64,000 nt of DNA, from contig NZ_JAPFQO010000009.1 in NCBI RefSeq assembly GCF_026241195.1, positions 186,001 through 250,000 on the forward strand. Reading direction: 5' to 3'. Each line of letters opens with the position of its first letter. Positions within the stretch are counted from its first letter, which is position 1. The stretch is from Pontibacter anaerobius (GTDB lineage: Bacteria > Bacteroidota > Bacteroidia > Cytophagales > Hymenobacteraceae). Under the pieces are notes generated by a model. That model did no database searches. It saw only the letters and a list, made by a program, of their open reading frames with translations, and was not told where the DNA came from. A program made the translations under genes and the position numbers. This document shows positions 19,601 to 27,105 of the stretch, one piece after another.

Positions 19601-20215
19601 AACCATGCAGGTATAGAAATAGGCGGTTCGGGTCCGGCACTAAATGATGGGGAGTGGCATAACATTGTGGTAGTACGTGATGAGGCCAGTAACATGAACA
19701 GGCTATACGTAGATGGTGAGCTGCTACAAGAAGCACAGGTGCAGTACACCGCAGATTTTGTGGACAATGCTACTGTCAACATCGGTTACCTAAACCGTTC
19801 AGGCGGTTTCCACTATGCTGGCGATCTCGATGAACTGAAAGTGTACAGCCAAGCTATCTCAGCAGAAGAAATAAAAGAGCGGTTTAATGGGGGAAGTGGT
19901 ACTTATTGTGGCCAGTCGCCGCTAGGTATCACGGATAATGAGACATTTGCTGGCAAATTTAATGTGTTTCCTAACCCAAACTCGGGGCAGCAGGTGAACA
20001 TAGCCGTTTCCGGGCTTGTACCAGGTGAAGTGGCTAAGCTGATGCTGGTAGATATTACAGGTAAAACTGTAGTGGAACACACTGCAACGGCAGGCCCGAA
20101 CGGAGCTATTCAGACAAGTATCACACTAAACGGTAAATTATCCACAGGTCTCTATAACTTGTTACTGTATTCTGCTGAAAGAAAGCTAAGCAGGAAGTTA
20201 ATGATTGCTCATTAG
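16673..20215 (+). CDS. T9SS-secreted PQQ-type sugar dehydrogenase with PKD, Ig-like and LamG domains
   Basis: A 1180-residue protein. After a signal peptide (about 25-47) comes a glucose/sorbosone dehydrogenase beta-propeller (about 50-555; NWGDHGLLGFALDPNF, GRVTRYKV, WALGLRNPFRFT, GDVGWQDWEEIN). Then follow a PKD domain (about 560-645, SYSWDFGDG), an Ig-like segment, a second Ig-like domain (about 755-840), a LamG domain (about 860-1075) and a type A tail (FNVFPNPNSG to the end). The propeller family oxidises sugars using PQQ; whether the cofactor is bound here is not shown. The LamG start CLPGLMHYYEFDE resembles that of the 14185 protein. Probably a surface enzyme tethered to polysaccharide. 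Confidence 0.87.
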   Translation: MNQLYEAWSSKSPLLKCWHGLILSCRYSLSLAFLFILFLGPQPVFAQPDGFVEEQVGGEWDAAVGLTFSDDGQRAYVWEKAGKVWILEDGERLPEPLIDISEEVGNWGDHGLLGFALDPNFESNRYIYLLYVVDRHHLLNFGTGSYSPSANEYNNATIGRVTRYKVSGDKLTTDMASRKVLLGESISTGIPILYVSHGVGSLVFGEDGSLLVSAGDGATANGKDTGWKPGDITDNYVEQGLQDGILADVNNVGALRAQQVHSLNGKILRIDPATGNGLPSNPFYNSANPRAAESKVWALGLRNPFRFTIRPGTGSATSPGALYIGDVGWQDWEEINVATEGGLNYGWPLYEGLEAQQYYYNTGLPTPDLKNPLYGTGNCDRETFYFNELILQPKATEEPYFGNYCDWNTPIPDNVHTFVHTRPAIDWANAAVSDDTAPVAVTRSGTFNGEDAAVVNVGVPGSPVSGEPFYGSSSTGGIWYTGENMPTEYRNTYFFGDYGAGWIKVLEFDSNNKPTAIKNFIDEGATVTAFAQNPATGELYYINYGAQIKKITFYNGNMPPKAVAEADKLYGQSPLTVNFKGSESSDPDGGALSYSWDFGDGSAKVTEANPSHTFTATGVETFEVVLTVTDAGGLTSTAKLEINVNNTPPVVNIVSPAEGTQYPMNQQSTYELRADVADEEDTDADLTYEWVVALHHNTHSHPEPTINEHVSSATIAAVGCDGDTYFYRFSLKVTDSGGLSTSDYVDIYPDCSDGVVGAVSLASPTNNSTFEEGAPIELAVNFADENRTWAKVEYFNGSTLIASVDESPYSYTWEGVAAGTYSIKAKATDSDGHSTDSEPANVVVGDGGKSNTDLSDCLPGLMHYYEFDETEGSSFADVGSSANASCQNCPEPVAEGLFEGAQRFNGTDDALDISNISNFNWDGSSSFSIGLWIRTETDASGNMVIVGRDAAATDAGVHWWIGLNEQRQAVFSLKDANHAGIEIGGSGPALNDGEWHNIVVVRDEASNMNRLYVDGELLQEAQVQYTADFVDNATVNIGYLNRSGGFHYAGDLDELKVYSQAISAEEIKERFNGGSGTYCGQSPLGITDNETFAGKFNVFPNPNSGQQVNIAVSGLVPGEVAKLMLVDITGKTVVEHTATAGPNGAIQTSITLNGKLSTGLYNLLLYSAERKLSRKLMIAH

Positions 20216-20240
20216 TGGTGCTAATACCAAATGATAATAG

Positions 20241-20270
20241 AAAAGGGCCTGCAATTTTGCAGGCCCTTTT
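20241..20270. terminator. Bidirectional terminator between convergent genes
   Basis: A near-continuous palindrome: aaaagggcctgcaa (20241-20254) pairs with ttgcaggccctttt (20257-20270), giving T-tracts after the stem on both strands. It lies between the plus-strand sugar dehydrogenase gene and the minus-strand beta-helix gene and should stop both. Confidence 0.9.
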
Positions 20271-20297
20271 CTGTTATTGGCTAATAGTTGTGTTTTT

Positions 20298-23126
20298 TTA
20301 CTCTTTCACAATTTTGATGCTGTCGCTCTTACCGGCTTTGTCTGTATACTTTAAGATATACATGCCAGTCTTCAGGTTTGCCAGGTTGATAGACAGCTCG
20401 TTGTTTACCAACTCCAGCTTAGACTCCTTGTAAACTACGCGGCCAGTCTGGTCCAGAACAGTTACCTCTGCTAGTTCTACCTGCTTGTCACCGAATGTCA
20501 GGGTCACTACATCGCGGAATGGGTTAGGGTAAGCAGTAGTTTGCGCGAAGAACGGGTCAGAGTCGGCTGTTTCAGAAACCTTCATCGCAGAGATACTTTC
20601 AAAAGATTCCCCGAGTGGTGCCAGTCTTTTACCAGCTATCGGCATTTCCTTAGCGCCGCTTGGCAATTCCCAACCAACGGCCAGGTTATCACCACCTGCT
20701 CCTTCAACATGTAATGCTTCAATATAGTATGCCTTACCAGCCTCCAGGGTTACCTTTACCGACTGCTGCGAAGGGTACTTCGTCCACTCACGCGGGTTAG
20801 TCCAGCCGTTCACGTAGGCCAGCTTCTTCTTGCCGGCAGGGTCTTCTGAGTTGCTCAGGTATAACTCAGCATGGTTGTCGCCAGAAATCCAGAAGGTATA
20901 CTGGCCGCTTTCTGGGGCAACTACATAACCTCTTATGCGCTGGCCGTAGTTATCGCCTACGTTAGACGGGGCCTCGAACAGGGTCAATTCCTTTGTGCTG
21001 CTTGGAGTTGTTGATAAAGGTAGATCACTGATTGACTCACTGTTTACGCCTTTCCAGTGCTCCAGGATAATTTTGCCTGTTGCAATTAGAGGAGTAGAAG
21101 AAACAACTGAGCTTCCTAACAGTGAAAGCCTGCTACCAGCTATCGGCATTTCCTTAGCGCCGCTTGGCATTTGCCATGCTACAGCCAGGTTATCGCCTCC
21201 TGCTTCTTCTTTGCTAAGAGCTTCCACGTAATATCTTTTACCAGCCTCCAGGGTTACCTTTACCGACTGCTGCGAAGGGTACTTCGTCCACTCACGCGGG
21301 TTAGTCCAGCCGTTCACGTAGGCCAGCTTCTTCTTGCCGGCAGGGTCCTCTGAGTTGCTCAGGTATAACTCAGCGTTGTTGTCACCAGAAATCCAGAAAG
21401 TATATTGGCCATTCTCGGGTGCTGTAATGTATCCGCGGATGCGCTGGCCGTAGTTATCGCCTACGTTAGACGGGGCCTCGAACAGGGTCAGTTCTTTTGT
21501 GCTAGTTGGTTTCTGTGATACTGGAATATCGCTGACATTGTGTCCGCCTACGTTTGCCCACACTTCAAGTGCGATAGCGCCTGCACCATTGTTTGTAACC
21601 GGGGTAGTGGTCTCTGTTAAGCTAGGAGTAGAGGCCACATTGGTTACCACAATTCCTACCGCAGAAGATGTCTTAGTAGCGCCTGCATTGTCAAAAGCCT
21701 TGGCAGTAAGTGAGTAAGTGCCTGTAGGCGCATTGTTCCAGGTGTAGCTGAAAGGTGCGCTGGTGTCTTCGCCCAGTTTCACAGATCCTTGGTAGAACTC
21801 TACTTTGGAAACTGATCCGTCGGCGTCAGTTGCGTTAGCGTCGATAACGATAGAAGCGCCCTGTGCGATGGATACATTGGCAATTGGAGACGTGATGGCT
21901 ACAGATGGCGCCTGGTTTGCAGGAGTAGAGCTAGCTGAGCCGTTAGGGCCAAGCACAATGCCGTTCTTGCTTAACTTGCTCTGCCACATGCTGAACTCGT
22001 CTTTTTCAGTTTGCTTGGTAATAGCGACTGAAAGGGGCATGAAAGTGTTGTTCGTGAAATCAGCGTTCTCAGCTACAGATATATCGTTACGGTTATTGTT
22101 ATAACCCCAGGCCGTGATACCTACCACGTTGTTATCTACAGAGTTAGAGAAGGTTGTGTTCTTGTTGTAATAGTCTTTGCTCCACAAGCCGGAGGTATAC
22201 ATACTGTACTTTGTTCCGTTTTCAAATGTAGCAGCGTTTACAGCTCTGTTGTGGTGGTAACGGATGTTGTTGCCACCTGCTATACCCATAGAGTAGTTTC
22301 CAAGGCCAATTAGCTGGTTGTCGTGCGCCTCAATGTAAGCCGGGCAGGTGTTGATGTCTCCATCTCCATCGGTAATAATACCACCACCAGAGTAGGACTT
22401 ACCTTCTGCTGGTATAGCGAAAGCCCCCTCTATGTAGTTGTTGTGGATGCGGATCGGGGATGACTGAGTTCCTCTTGAGTTGTGAATGTTGATGTTATCT
22501 TCAACCGCAGAGTTGTTTGGCGTATTTATAACCTGGTTCCAGGCTACCTCAGCATGGCTGATGTTTTTTCTGAAGTTAAACTGTACGAACTGTGCGAACG
22601 TTGTTCCTCCATACACACGGCCATCAATGTTCTTAGCGATATTGTAGCGAATCTTAATTGTTTCGGAAGAAGTGCCATTGCCTTCATAGCTTTGGCCGAT
22701 GTAGATACCCGCTGTGTTCTCCATATAGCAGTTCTCTACAACTACATTTTTGAAAACATCGATTCCTAAAAAGCGGCGAGCCTTTTTATAATCCTTGTAA
22801 GGCGTGGGAGTGATACCGTAGCCATTGGTGTGACGAACAGTAAGATTAATCTTGTTACCTAAACTCCTGATGAGCGGTCCTGCACCACGGATATTCGAGT
22901 TCTCAATAATTACAGGTTCACTGGTTTTGATCTCTACTGCGGCAACCTCAGAGTCTTTAGACTCCCAGTTACCTTTGTAAGTTCCCCCTTTCGTGATCAC
23001 TAAAGGACCACTGTAGGTTTGTGCTGATACTGTTGAAGGAAGAAGCACGAACAAAATGTAGGCGAAGAGTTGAGCTACTACTGCCCGACCTGCCCTCTTG
23101 CTCAGGTTAGAGATTTTTGTGTTCAT
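20298..23126 (-). CDS. T9SS-secreted right-handed beta-helix protein with Ig-like and two PA14 domains
   Basis: A 942-residue exported protein. Signal peptide to about residue 36; parallel beta-helix (about 37-395) with N/H-rich turns (RIHNNYIEGAF, EVAWNQVINTPNN, GIAGGNNIRYHHN); an Ig-like domain (about 405-495, VEFYQGSVKLGEDTSAPF); two PA14-like domains (about 515-665 and 685-830, each with TKELTLFEAPSNVGDNYGQR); and a type A tail (TAYPNPFRDVV to VKE). Beta-helix folds of this kind are common in polysaccharide lyases and epimerases; PA14 domains bind glycans. The N-terminal helix is closely similar to the whole of the membrane-anchored protein at 23742-24992. No catalytic residues can be assigned by eye. 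Confidence 0.88.
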   Translation of the reverse strand: MNTKISNLSKRAGRAVVAQLFAYILFVLLPSTVSAQTYSGPLVITKGGTYKGNWESKDSEVAAVEIKTSEPVIIENSNIRGAGPLIRSLGNKINLTVRHTNGYGITPTPYKDYKKARRFLGIDVFKNVVVENCYMENTAGIYIGQSYEGNGTSSETIKIRYNIAKNIDGRVYGGTTFAQFVQFNFRKNISHAEVAWNQVINTPNNSAVEDNINIHNSRGTQSSPIRIHNNYIEGAFAIPAEGKSYSGGGIITDGDGDINTCPAYIEAHDNQLIGLGNYSMGIAGGNNIRYHHNRAVNAATFENGTKYSMYTSGLWSKDYYNKNTTFSNSVDNNVVGITAWGYNNNRNDISVAENADFTNNTFMPLSVAITKQTEKDEFSMWQSKLSKNGIVLGPNGSASSTPANQAPSVAITSPIANVSIAQGASIVIDANATDADGSVSKVEFYQGSVKLGEDTSAPFSYTWNNAPTGTYSLTAKAFDNAGATKTSSAVGIVVTNVASTPSLTETTTPVTNNGAGAIALEVWANVGGHNVSDIPVSQKPTSTKELTLFEAPSNVGDNYGQRIRGYITAPENGQYTFWISGDNNAELYLSNSEDPAGKKKLAYVNGWTNPREWTKYPSQQSVKVTLEAGKRYYVEALSKEEAGGDNLAVAWQMPSGAKEMPIAGSRLSLLGSSVVSSTPLIATGKIILEHWKGVNSESISDLPLSTTPSSTKELTLFEAPSNVGDNYGQRIRGYVVAPESGQYTFWISGDNHAELYLSNSEDPAGKKKLAYVNGWTNPREWTKYPSQQSVKVTLEAGKAYYIEALHVEGAGGDNLAVGWELPSGAKEMPIAGKRLAPLGESFESISAMKVSETADSDPFFAQTTAYPNPFRDVVTLTFGDKQVELAEVTVLDQTGRVVYKESKLELVNNELSINLANLKTGMYILKYTDKAGKSDSIKIVKE
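20737..20987 (-). repeat. Near-identical PA14 coding repeat, copy 2
   Basis: Together with 21241-21491 this forms an in-gene duplication with a 504-nt (168-codon) period. Within the first ~134 nt I see one mismatch, and the block ending at 20987 (from the gcgctggccg at 20937) also matches its partner. Confidence 0.85.
21241..21491 (-). repeat. Near-identical PA14 coding repeat, copy 1
   Basis: Partner of 20737-20987 at an offset of exactly 504 nt. The flanking parts of the two PA14 domains diverge more, so the identical core may be kept uniform by gene conversion. Confidence 0.85.
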
Positions 23127-23741
23127 TTCCTTTGGCTAAAAGTTGAAAATTAGATTTTTTAATGTTTTGTCTTCTTTAAAAATCTTACAGTGTCCTTTGG
23201 CTAATGCACTGTTAATAAGATTTTTTAGTTTTTTTAGAGTTTCCTCTTAGGTTTAATGGGTGGCTAAAATCTTAATATATAATCTGTTGCAAATATAGAT
23301 AAGAAATTATTTTATTTCATACTATTCGTTTAAAAAAACTATAAAAATTTATATGTCACTTTGAATAGTTATATGTAATAGTGCTTTGTTTTGACTGATA
23401 AAGCCTTTTATGGGCTTGCTGGTGCACATTAAATAAGGTTACGTGTTTTGCTATTTTCTTGGTATTGTGCTATGTATTTTTTTGGCGCTAATGCAGCTAT
23501 ATAGTGCAAAAACAATGTTTTTGCAGCTTTGAGGTGGCGGGGTTGTTAGTTAGTTGTTAAGGAATAGTTATATAAATATGCAAAGTTACTTATATTGTAA
23601 TATTTTAATGCTTTCGAAAGTTTTTGATTGTACTTTTTAGGTGTGGAAATTTTCTACACTTTTAACTTAAGCAATACATAAAGTGAGTTTGAGGGAAGTA
23701 TAGGCAGGTGCGGATTCCACAAAGTGTGGATTTGCCTTGTG
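23127..23741. other. 615-bp AT-rich spacer upstream of the secreted beta-helix gene
   Basis: A markedly AT-rich region with many T-runs and no open frame I would support. It should contain the promoter of the 20298-23126 gene, whose ATG is at 23126. The one clear structure is the 21-bp palindrome at 23505-23525. A short imperfect hairpin at 23711-23730 lies just downstream of the 23742-24992 gene but lacks a T-tract, so it is a poor terminator. Confidence 0.5.
23505..23525. promoter_or_regulatory. Palindrome TGCAAAAAC-AAT-GTTTTTGCA
   Basis: A perfect 9-bp inverted repeat around a 3-nt centre in the AT-rich spacer, about 380 bp upstream of the secreted beta-helix start codon. It could be an operator or a cruciform-forming element; it lacks the U-tract placement of a terminator. 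Function not known. Confidence 0.4.
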
Positions 23742-24992
23742 TTATAAGCCTGAGCTAGGGCCCAGGTGGAGGTTGTTACGTTCTAGCTTTTTTGTCCAGA
23801 GTGCATGCTCAGCTTCCTCCAGTTCTTTTGTGATACTATCTGAAAGGATGTGGTTGGCGTATTCATCGGCCGCAGCAAAGGTGCTATCGAAAATTTCGTT
23901 ACGCCAGGTGTGGTTTTTGCCCCTTACAGCAAGGGTGTTGTGATGCATGCTGTTGTTAAAGGTGTTGCCCATTTTATAGTAATCCTTCGCCCAGATGCCA
24001 CTGGTCCAGAAATGGTAGGCTCTACCGTTGTTGAATTCTGCTGCAACAATGGCCCTGTTGTGATGCATCTCAATGTTGTTCCCGCCGGCTATACCCAGGC
24101 AGTAATTACCCAAGCCCACCAATTGGTTTTCGTAAACCTCTACATAGGCTGTGGCTGAAGAGGAATCGGTGCCAGGGGAGTCCGCGATAATGCCACCACC
24201 AGAGTATTCCGGTAGGTGCAATGGATAAGGAAAGGCCCCCTGAATGTAGTTGTTGTGGATTCGGATAGGAGAGGCTGGGGTGCCTCTGGAATTGTAGATG
24301 TTAATGTTATCCTCCACGGCAGATGCTTCAGGTCTGTTTATCACCTCATTCCAGGCAATCTCTGCATTGGGTACCTCGCCGCGGTAATTAAACTGCACGA
24401 ACTGCACTAGTTCCTTGCCTTCGTATACTTGCCCGTTTATGTTACGGGCTTTGTTGAAGCGGGTCTTTATACTTTGGTTAGGGCTGCCGTGGCCAGTGTA
24501 TTTGCCTCCAATGTAGATGCCGGCAGTGCTTTCCAGGTAGCAATTCTCTACCACTATATTCCGGAACTCATCTACTGCCAGAAACCGGCGCGGCTTCTTG
24601 TAGCCGGTGTAGGAGGTGGGCGGTAAGCCGTAGCCCTCGGTGTTTCGTACAGTTATGTCTACGTTGTAGCCCTGGCTGTGTATGAGGAAACCGGCACCGC
24701 TAATATGAGAATCTTCTATCACCACCGGCTCTTCAGTGCGAATTTCTACGGCGGCCACGTCCGAGTTACGGGACTCCCAGTTGCCACTGTAGGTGCCACC
24801 CTTAGTAATAACTATGGACCCCTTGTGATTTGAAGAGGCAACTCTCGGTGAAAAGCCCTGCTTACGCATCAGGATGGTTGCAGCGACTGCCGCCGCCAGT
24901 GCCGCTAAAAGTATAAAAAGCCACCTTCTGCTCATCCACAGCGTGTGGCTGCGGTGCCGGAAGGTGGCTTTTATACTTACGCTGTGCTGCAT
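23742..24992 (-). CDS. Membrane-anchored right-handed beta-helix protein of the exopolysaccharide operon
   Basis: A 416-residue protein with an N-terminal hydrophobic anchor (RRWLFILLAALAAAVAATIL) instead of a cleavable signal and no T9SS tail. The rest (IVITKGGTYSGNWESRNSDV, IYIGGKYTGHGS, RIHNNYIQGAFPYP, GIAGGNNIEMHHNRA) matches the N-terminal ~360 residues of the secreted 20298-23126 protein at well over half of positions. The start is uncertain: the ATG at 24992 abuts the TAA of the GT2 gene, while an ATG at 24935 gives MSRRWLFIL directly before the anchor. A terminator-like hairpin spans both candidate starts. It is last in the nine-gene polysaccharide operon, so a periplasmic lyase- or epimerase-like role on the nascent chain is possible but unproven. 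Confidence 0.85.
   Translation of the reverse strand: MQHSVSIKATFRHRSHTLWMSRRWLFILLAALAAAVAATILMRKQGFSPRVASSNHKGSIVITKGGTYSGNWESRNSDVAAVEIRTEEPVVIEDSHISGAGFLIHSQGYNVDITVRNTEGYGLPPTSYTGYKKPRRFLAVDEFRNIVVENCYLESTAGIYIGGKYTGHGSPNQSIKTRFNKARNINGQVYEGKELVQFVQFNYRGEVPNAEIAWNEVINRPEASAVEDNINIYNSRGTPASPIRIHNNYIQGAFPYPLHLPEYSGGGIIADSPGTDSSSATAYVEVYENQLVGLGNYCLGIAGGNNIEMHHNRAIVAAEFNNGRAYHFWTSGIWAKDYYKMGNTFNNSMHHNTLAVRGKNHTWRNEIFDSTFAAADEYANHILSDSITKELEEAEHALWTKKLERNNLHLGPSSGL
24909..24978 (-). terminator. Terminator or attenuator hairpin overlapping the start of the beta-helix gene
   Basis: On the minus strand gccaccttc (plus 24961-24969 region) pairs with gaaggtggc, and the pairing extends outward through the flanking aagtataaa/ttttatactt sequence, giving ~19-20 paired bases with one bulged base. 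A small inner stem (ccaca-cgc-tgtgg) sits in the loop. The 3' arm is followed by TTTTTATA. It lies after the GT2 stop codon and inside the first ~28 codons of the annotated beta-helix frame. Confidence 0.7.
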
Positions 24993-25832
24993 TTACTTCA
25001 GCATGTATCCAAAGATGCGGCGGGCATACCCATTTGCCAGGTAATATGGAATATAGGGTGGTGGGCAGTTTTTAAAGGTAAAGCGGGTGAAATCGCGCAG
25101 GTTACCGCCGCCTTTTATATCAAACAGGTGCTTATAGAAGTTGTTAAGCGACTTGCTCTGGCGGTTTTTACGTTCTCCGCTTTCCTCCGGGTAAGTATAA
25201 AGTTTAGCATCGTAATTTACGTAGAGCTCAAAACCGTTGCGCAAGGCGGTGTGTGTAAAGTCATAGTCTGCTACGTAGTGAGGGAACCTGTCCTGGTCCA
25301 GCAAGCCTATTTTCTCAAATACAGCGCGAGGAATGAGTAAGCCACGACCGGGGAGCTGTGATACTTTATGCAGGCCAACCTGCTGCTCTTTAGGTAGTTC
25401 CTGCAGCAGGTGACGTACCTTGTTAAGCTTAAAATCTACGATTTCGCCACCAAAGGCAGGCTCGCGGGTGCCAGCGTCCATCTCCAGCGCACCAATAATA
25501 GCGTTTGGCTTCTCAGCCATACGTTTATAGGTGTTCTCGATATAATCTTCGGCTACCTCCAGGTCGTTGTTCAACGTCATCACGTATTCGGCGCCTAGCT
25601 GCAGGGCATGCTTGATGCCCATGTTCACGCTGGCTGTCCAGAAGAGGTTACCGTCTCCGAAAAGCACTTCTACCTCCGGAAATTCCTCTCGCAGCATATC
25701 AGCGGTACCGTCGGTGGAGCCATCGTCCACTACAATTATTTTATAGTTCTGGTTAGTGCCGCGCTTCAGGGAGAGCAGGCACTCTTTGGTGAAATTCTTT
25801 CTGTTAAAAACAGGTATAACGATGTATAACAT
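24993..25832 (-). CDS. Glycosyltransferase family 2
   Basis: A 279-residue GT-A enzyme. The N-terminus MLYIVIPVFNRKNFTKECL is the GT2 start, VVDDGSTDGTADML the nucleotide-binding loop, and MTLNNDLEVAED the DxD-like metal site. RGLLIPRAVFEKIGLLDQDRF and HYVADYDFTHTALRNG form the acceptor-side region, as in rhamnosyltransferase-like members. It is cytoplasmic and part of the polysaccharide operon, 18 bp after the upstream GT4 gene. Its TAA stop directly touches the first possible ATG of the next gene. Donor sugar unknown. Confidence 0.9.
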   Translation of the reverse strand: MLYIVIPVFNRKNFTKECLLSLKRGTNQNYKIIVVDDGSTDGTADMLREEFPEVEVLFGDGNLFWTASVNMGIKHALQLGAEYVMTLNNDLEVAEDYIENTYKRMAEKPNAIIGALEMDAGTREPAFGGEIVDFKLNKVRHLLQELPKEQQVGLHKVSQLPGRGLLIPRAVFEKIGLLDQDRFPHYVADYDFTHTALRNGFELYVNYDAKLYTYPEESGERKNRQSKSLNNFYKHLFDIKGGGNLRDFTRFTFKNCPPPYIPYYLANGYARRIFGYMLK

Positions 25833-25850
25833 AGGTGTTAAGGGCTGATT

Positions 25851-27098
25851 CTAATGTTGAACGGTTAGTTCGGCAGGCTGAGCCTGGGTATACTTACTAT
25901 AAAACTCGTTAATGTGTTGTGTCTTGATTGTCCAGGTTTGAGACTTGGCAAACTTATAACCTGAAACTCCCATTTTGCGGCGTAGCAGCGGCTGGTCGTA
26001 AAGCGTTTCCGCGGCAGCGGCAATAGCTTTTACGGTCTGGTCTACAGTGCTCACAGGTACTTTTATACCGGCATCATCAGGTATAAGGTTTTTGCCACCG
26101 TGCAGATCCAGGGTGATGATCGGCAAACCGTAAGCCATGGCCTCCAGGAACTGGGCGGCGCTGGAGTCGCGGAGACTGCAGAAGAGAAAAAGGTCGTTGT
26201 GGGTATAGGCGCGTTTTACCTCTTCCCATGGCACCTGCCCTTTCCAGTTTACTTTGCCTTGTAGTTTATACTCCTCAATCCAGCGTGGTACATAATCGTG
26301 CATCGGGCCATCCCCAAGTATTGTCAGCTCATACTTTACATCCGGGCGAACCTTACTCAGTGCCTCCATGACGAGTGGGAGGCCTTTTCGGGCAAAGAGG
26401 CGCCCAACCCATAGTATTTTCAGCGTTTCATCAGGAATGCGCTCCGGGTAAGCCTCCGGGTAGAAGTCCTCAGGAAGGCTGGTGTCCAGGAACATTTTAG
26501 GGTTGAGGGCTCCAATGCGCTGGGCCATGTCGTAGGTATCCTGGTTTGTGGTAAGCACCAGCGAGGCGTGTTGCATGGCTTTGCGTGCGTTGGGGTTCAG
26601 GGCCAGCAGTAGTTCGCTTATAGCTTTGCGCATGAGCTCCATTTTCCACCCTCCGAAAAAGTATTTCTTTAGTGCCCTCGGAGCCTCCTGCCCTCCGCCG
26701 GTTGGGCCAAAAATGAGTGGCTTATTCAGCCGCCATAGAGCAGTACCCATCTGCAGGCTCCCGATAGTGACGTGGTGTACCAGGTCGAAGTTAATTTCCT
26801 TGTCCAACTTCTTTGCCTGCTGGTACGCCTTATGCTGCCAATACATGTAGTGCGGGTAAAACCCCAGGTGGTATTCAAACAGCTTGTCTACCATGGCAGG
26901 AAGTTCTACAAAAACCATGTGCAGGTTGGGCAAGGCTAATTTTTCAACTTCCTTTTCAATGCTTTCCCTGCCTTCTACCGTGGTCAGGCACCATACTTCA
27001 TGCCCTAGCCTGGCCGTGTTTAAAGCCCAGTTCCAGCCGTTACCCAGCTCGGTGCCACGGTTCGGTTCGCAGGCATATGCAGATAAAAGTAATTTCAT
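25851..27098 (-). CDS. Glycosyltransferase family 4
   Basis: A 415-residue GT-B enzyme with the GT4 N-terminus MKLLLSAYACEPNRGTELGN, LVHHVTIGSLQMGT and the C-terminal donor domain ILWVGRLFARKGLPLVMEAL. In the usual E-x7-E motif the first Glu is replaced by Asp (DSSAAQFLEAM). This protein subgroup (starting with YACEPNRGSE-type sequence) is common in exopolysaccharide loci. It is 7 bp from the upstream gene in the operon. Acceptor and donor unknown. Confidence 0.88.
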   Translation of the reverse strand: MKLLLSAYACEPNRGTELGNGWNWALNTARLGHEVWCLTTVEGRESIEKEVEKLALPNLHMVFVELPAMVDKLFEYHLGFYPHYMYWQHKAYQQAKKLDKEINFDLVHHVTIGSLQMGTALWRLNKPLIFGPTGGGQEAPRALKKYFFGGWKMELMRKAISELLLALNPNARKAMQHASLVLTTNQDTYDMAQRIGALNPKMFLDTSLPEDFYPEAYPERIPDETLKILWVGRLFARKGLPLVMEALSKVRPDVKYELTILGDGPMHDYVPRWIEEYKLQGKVNWKGQVPWEEVKRAYTHNDLFLFCSLRDSSAAQFLEAMAYGLPIITLDLHGGKNLIPDDAGIKVPVSTVDQTVKAIAAAAETLYDQPLLRRKMGVSGYKFAKSQTWTIKTQHINEFYSKYTQAQPAELTVQH

Positions 27099-27105
27099 AA
27101 GCTAA

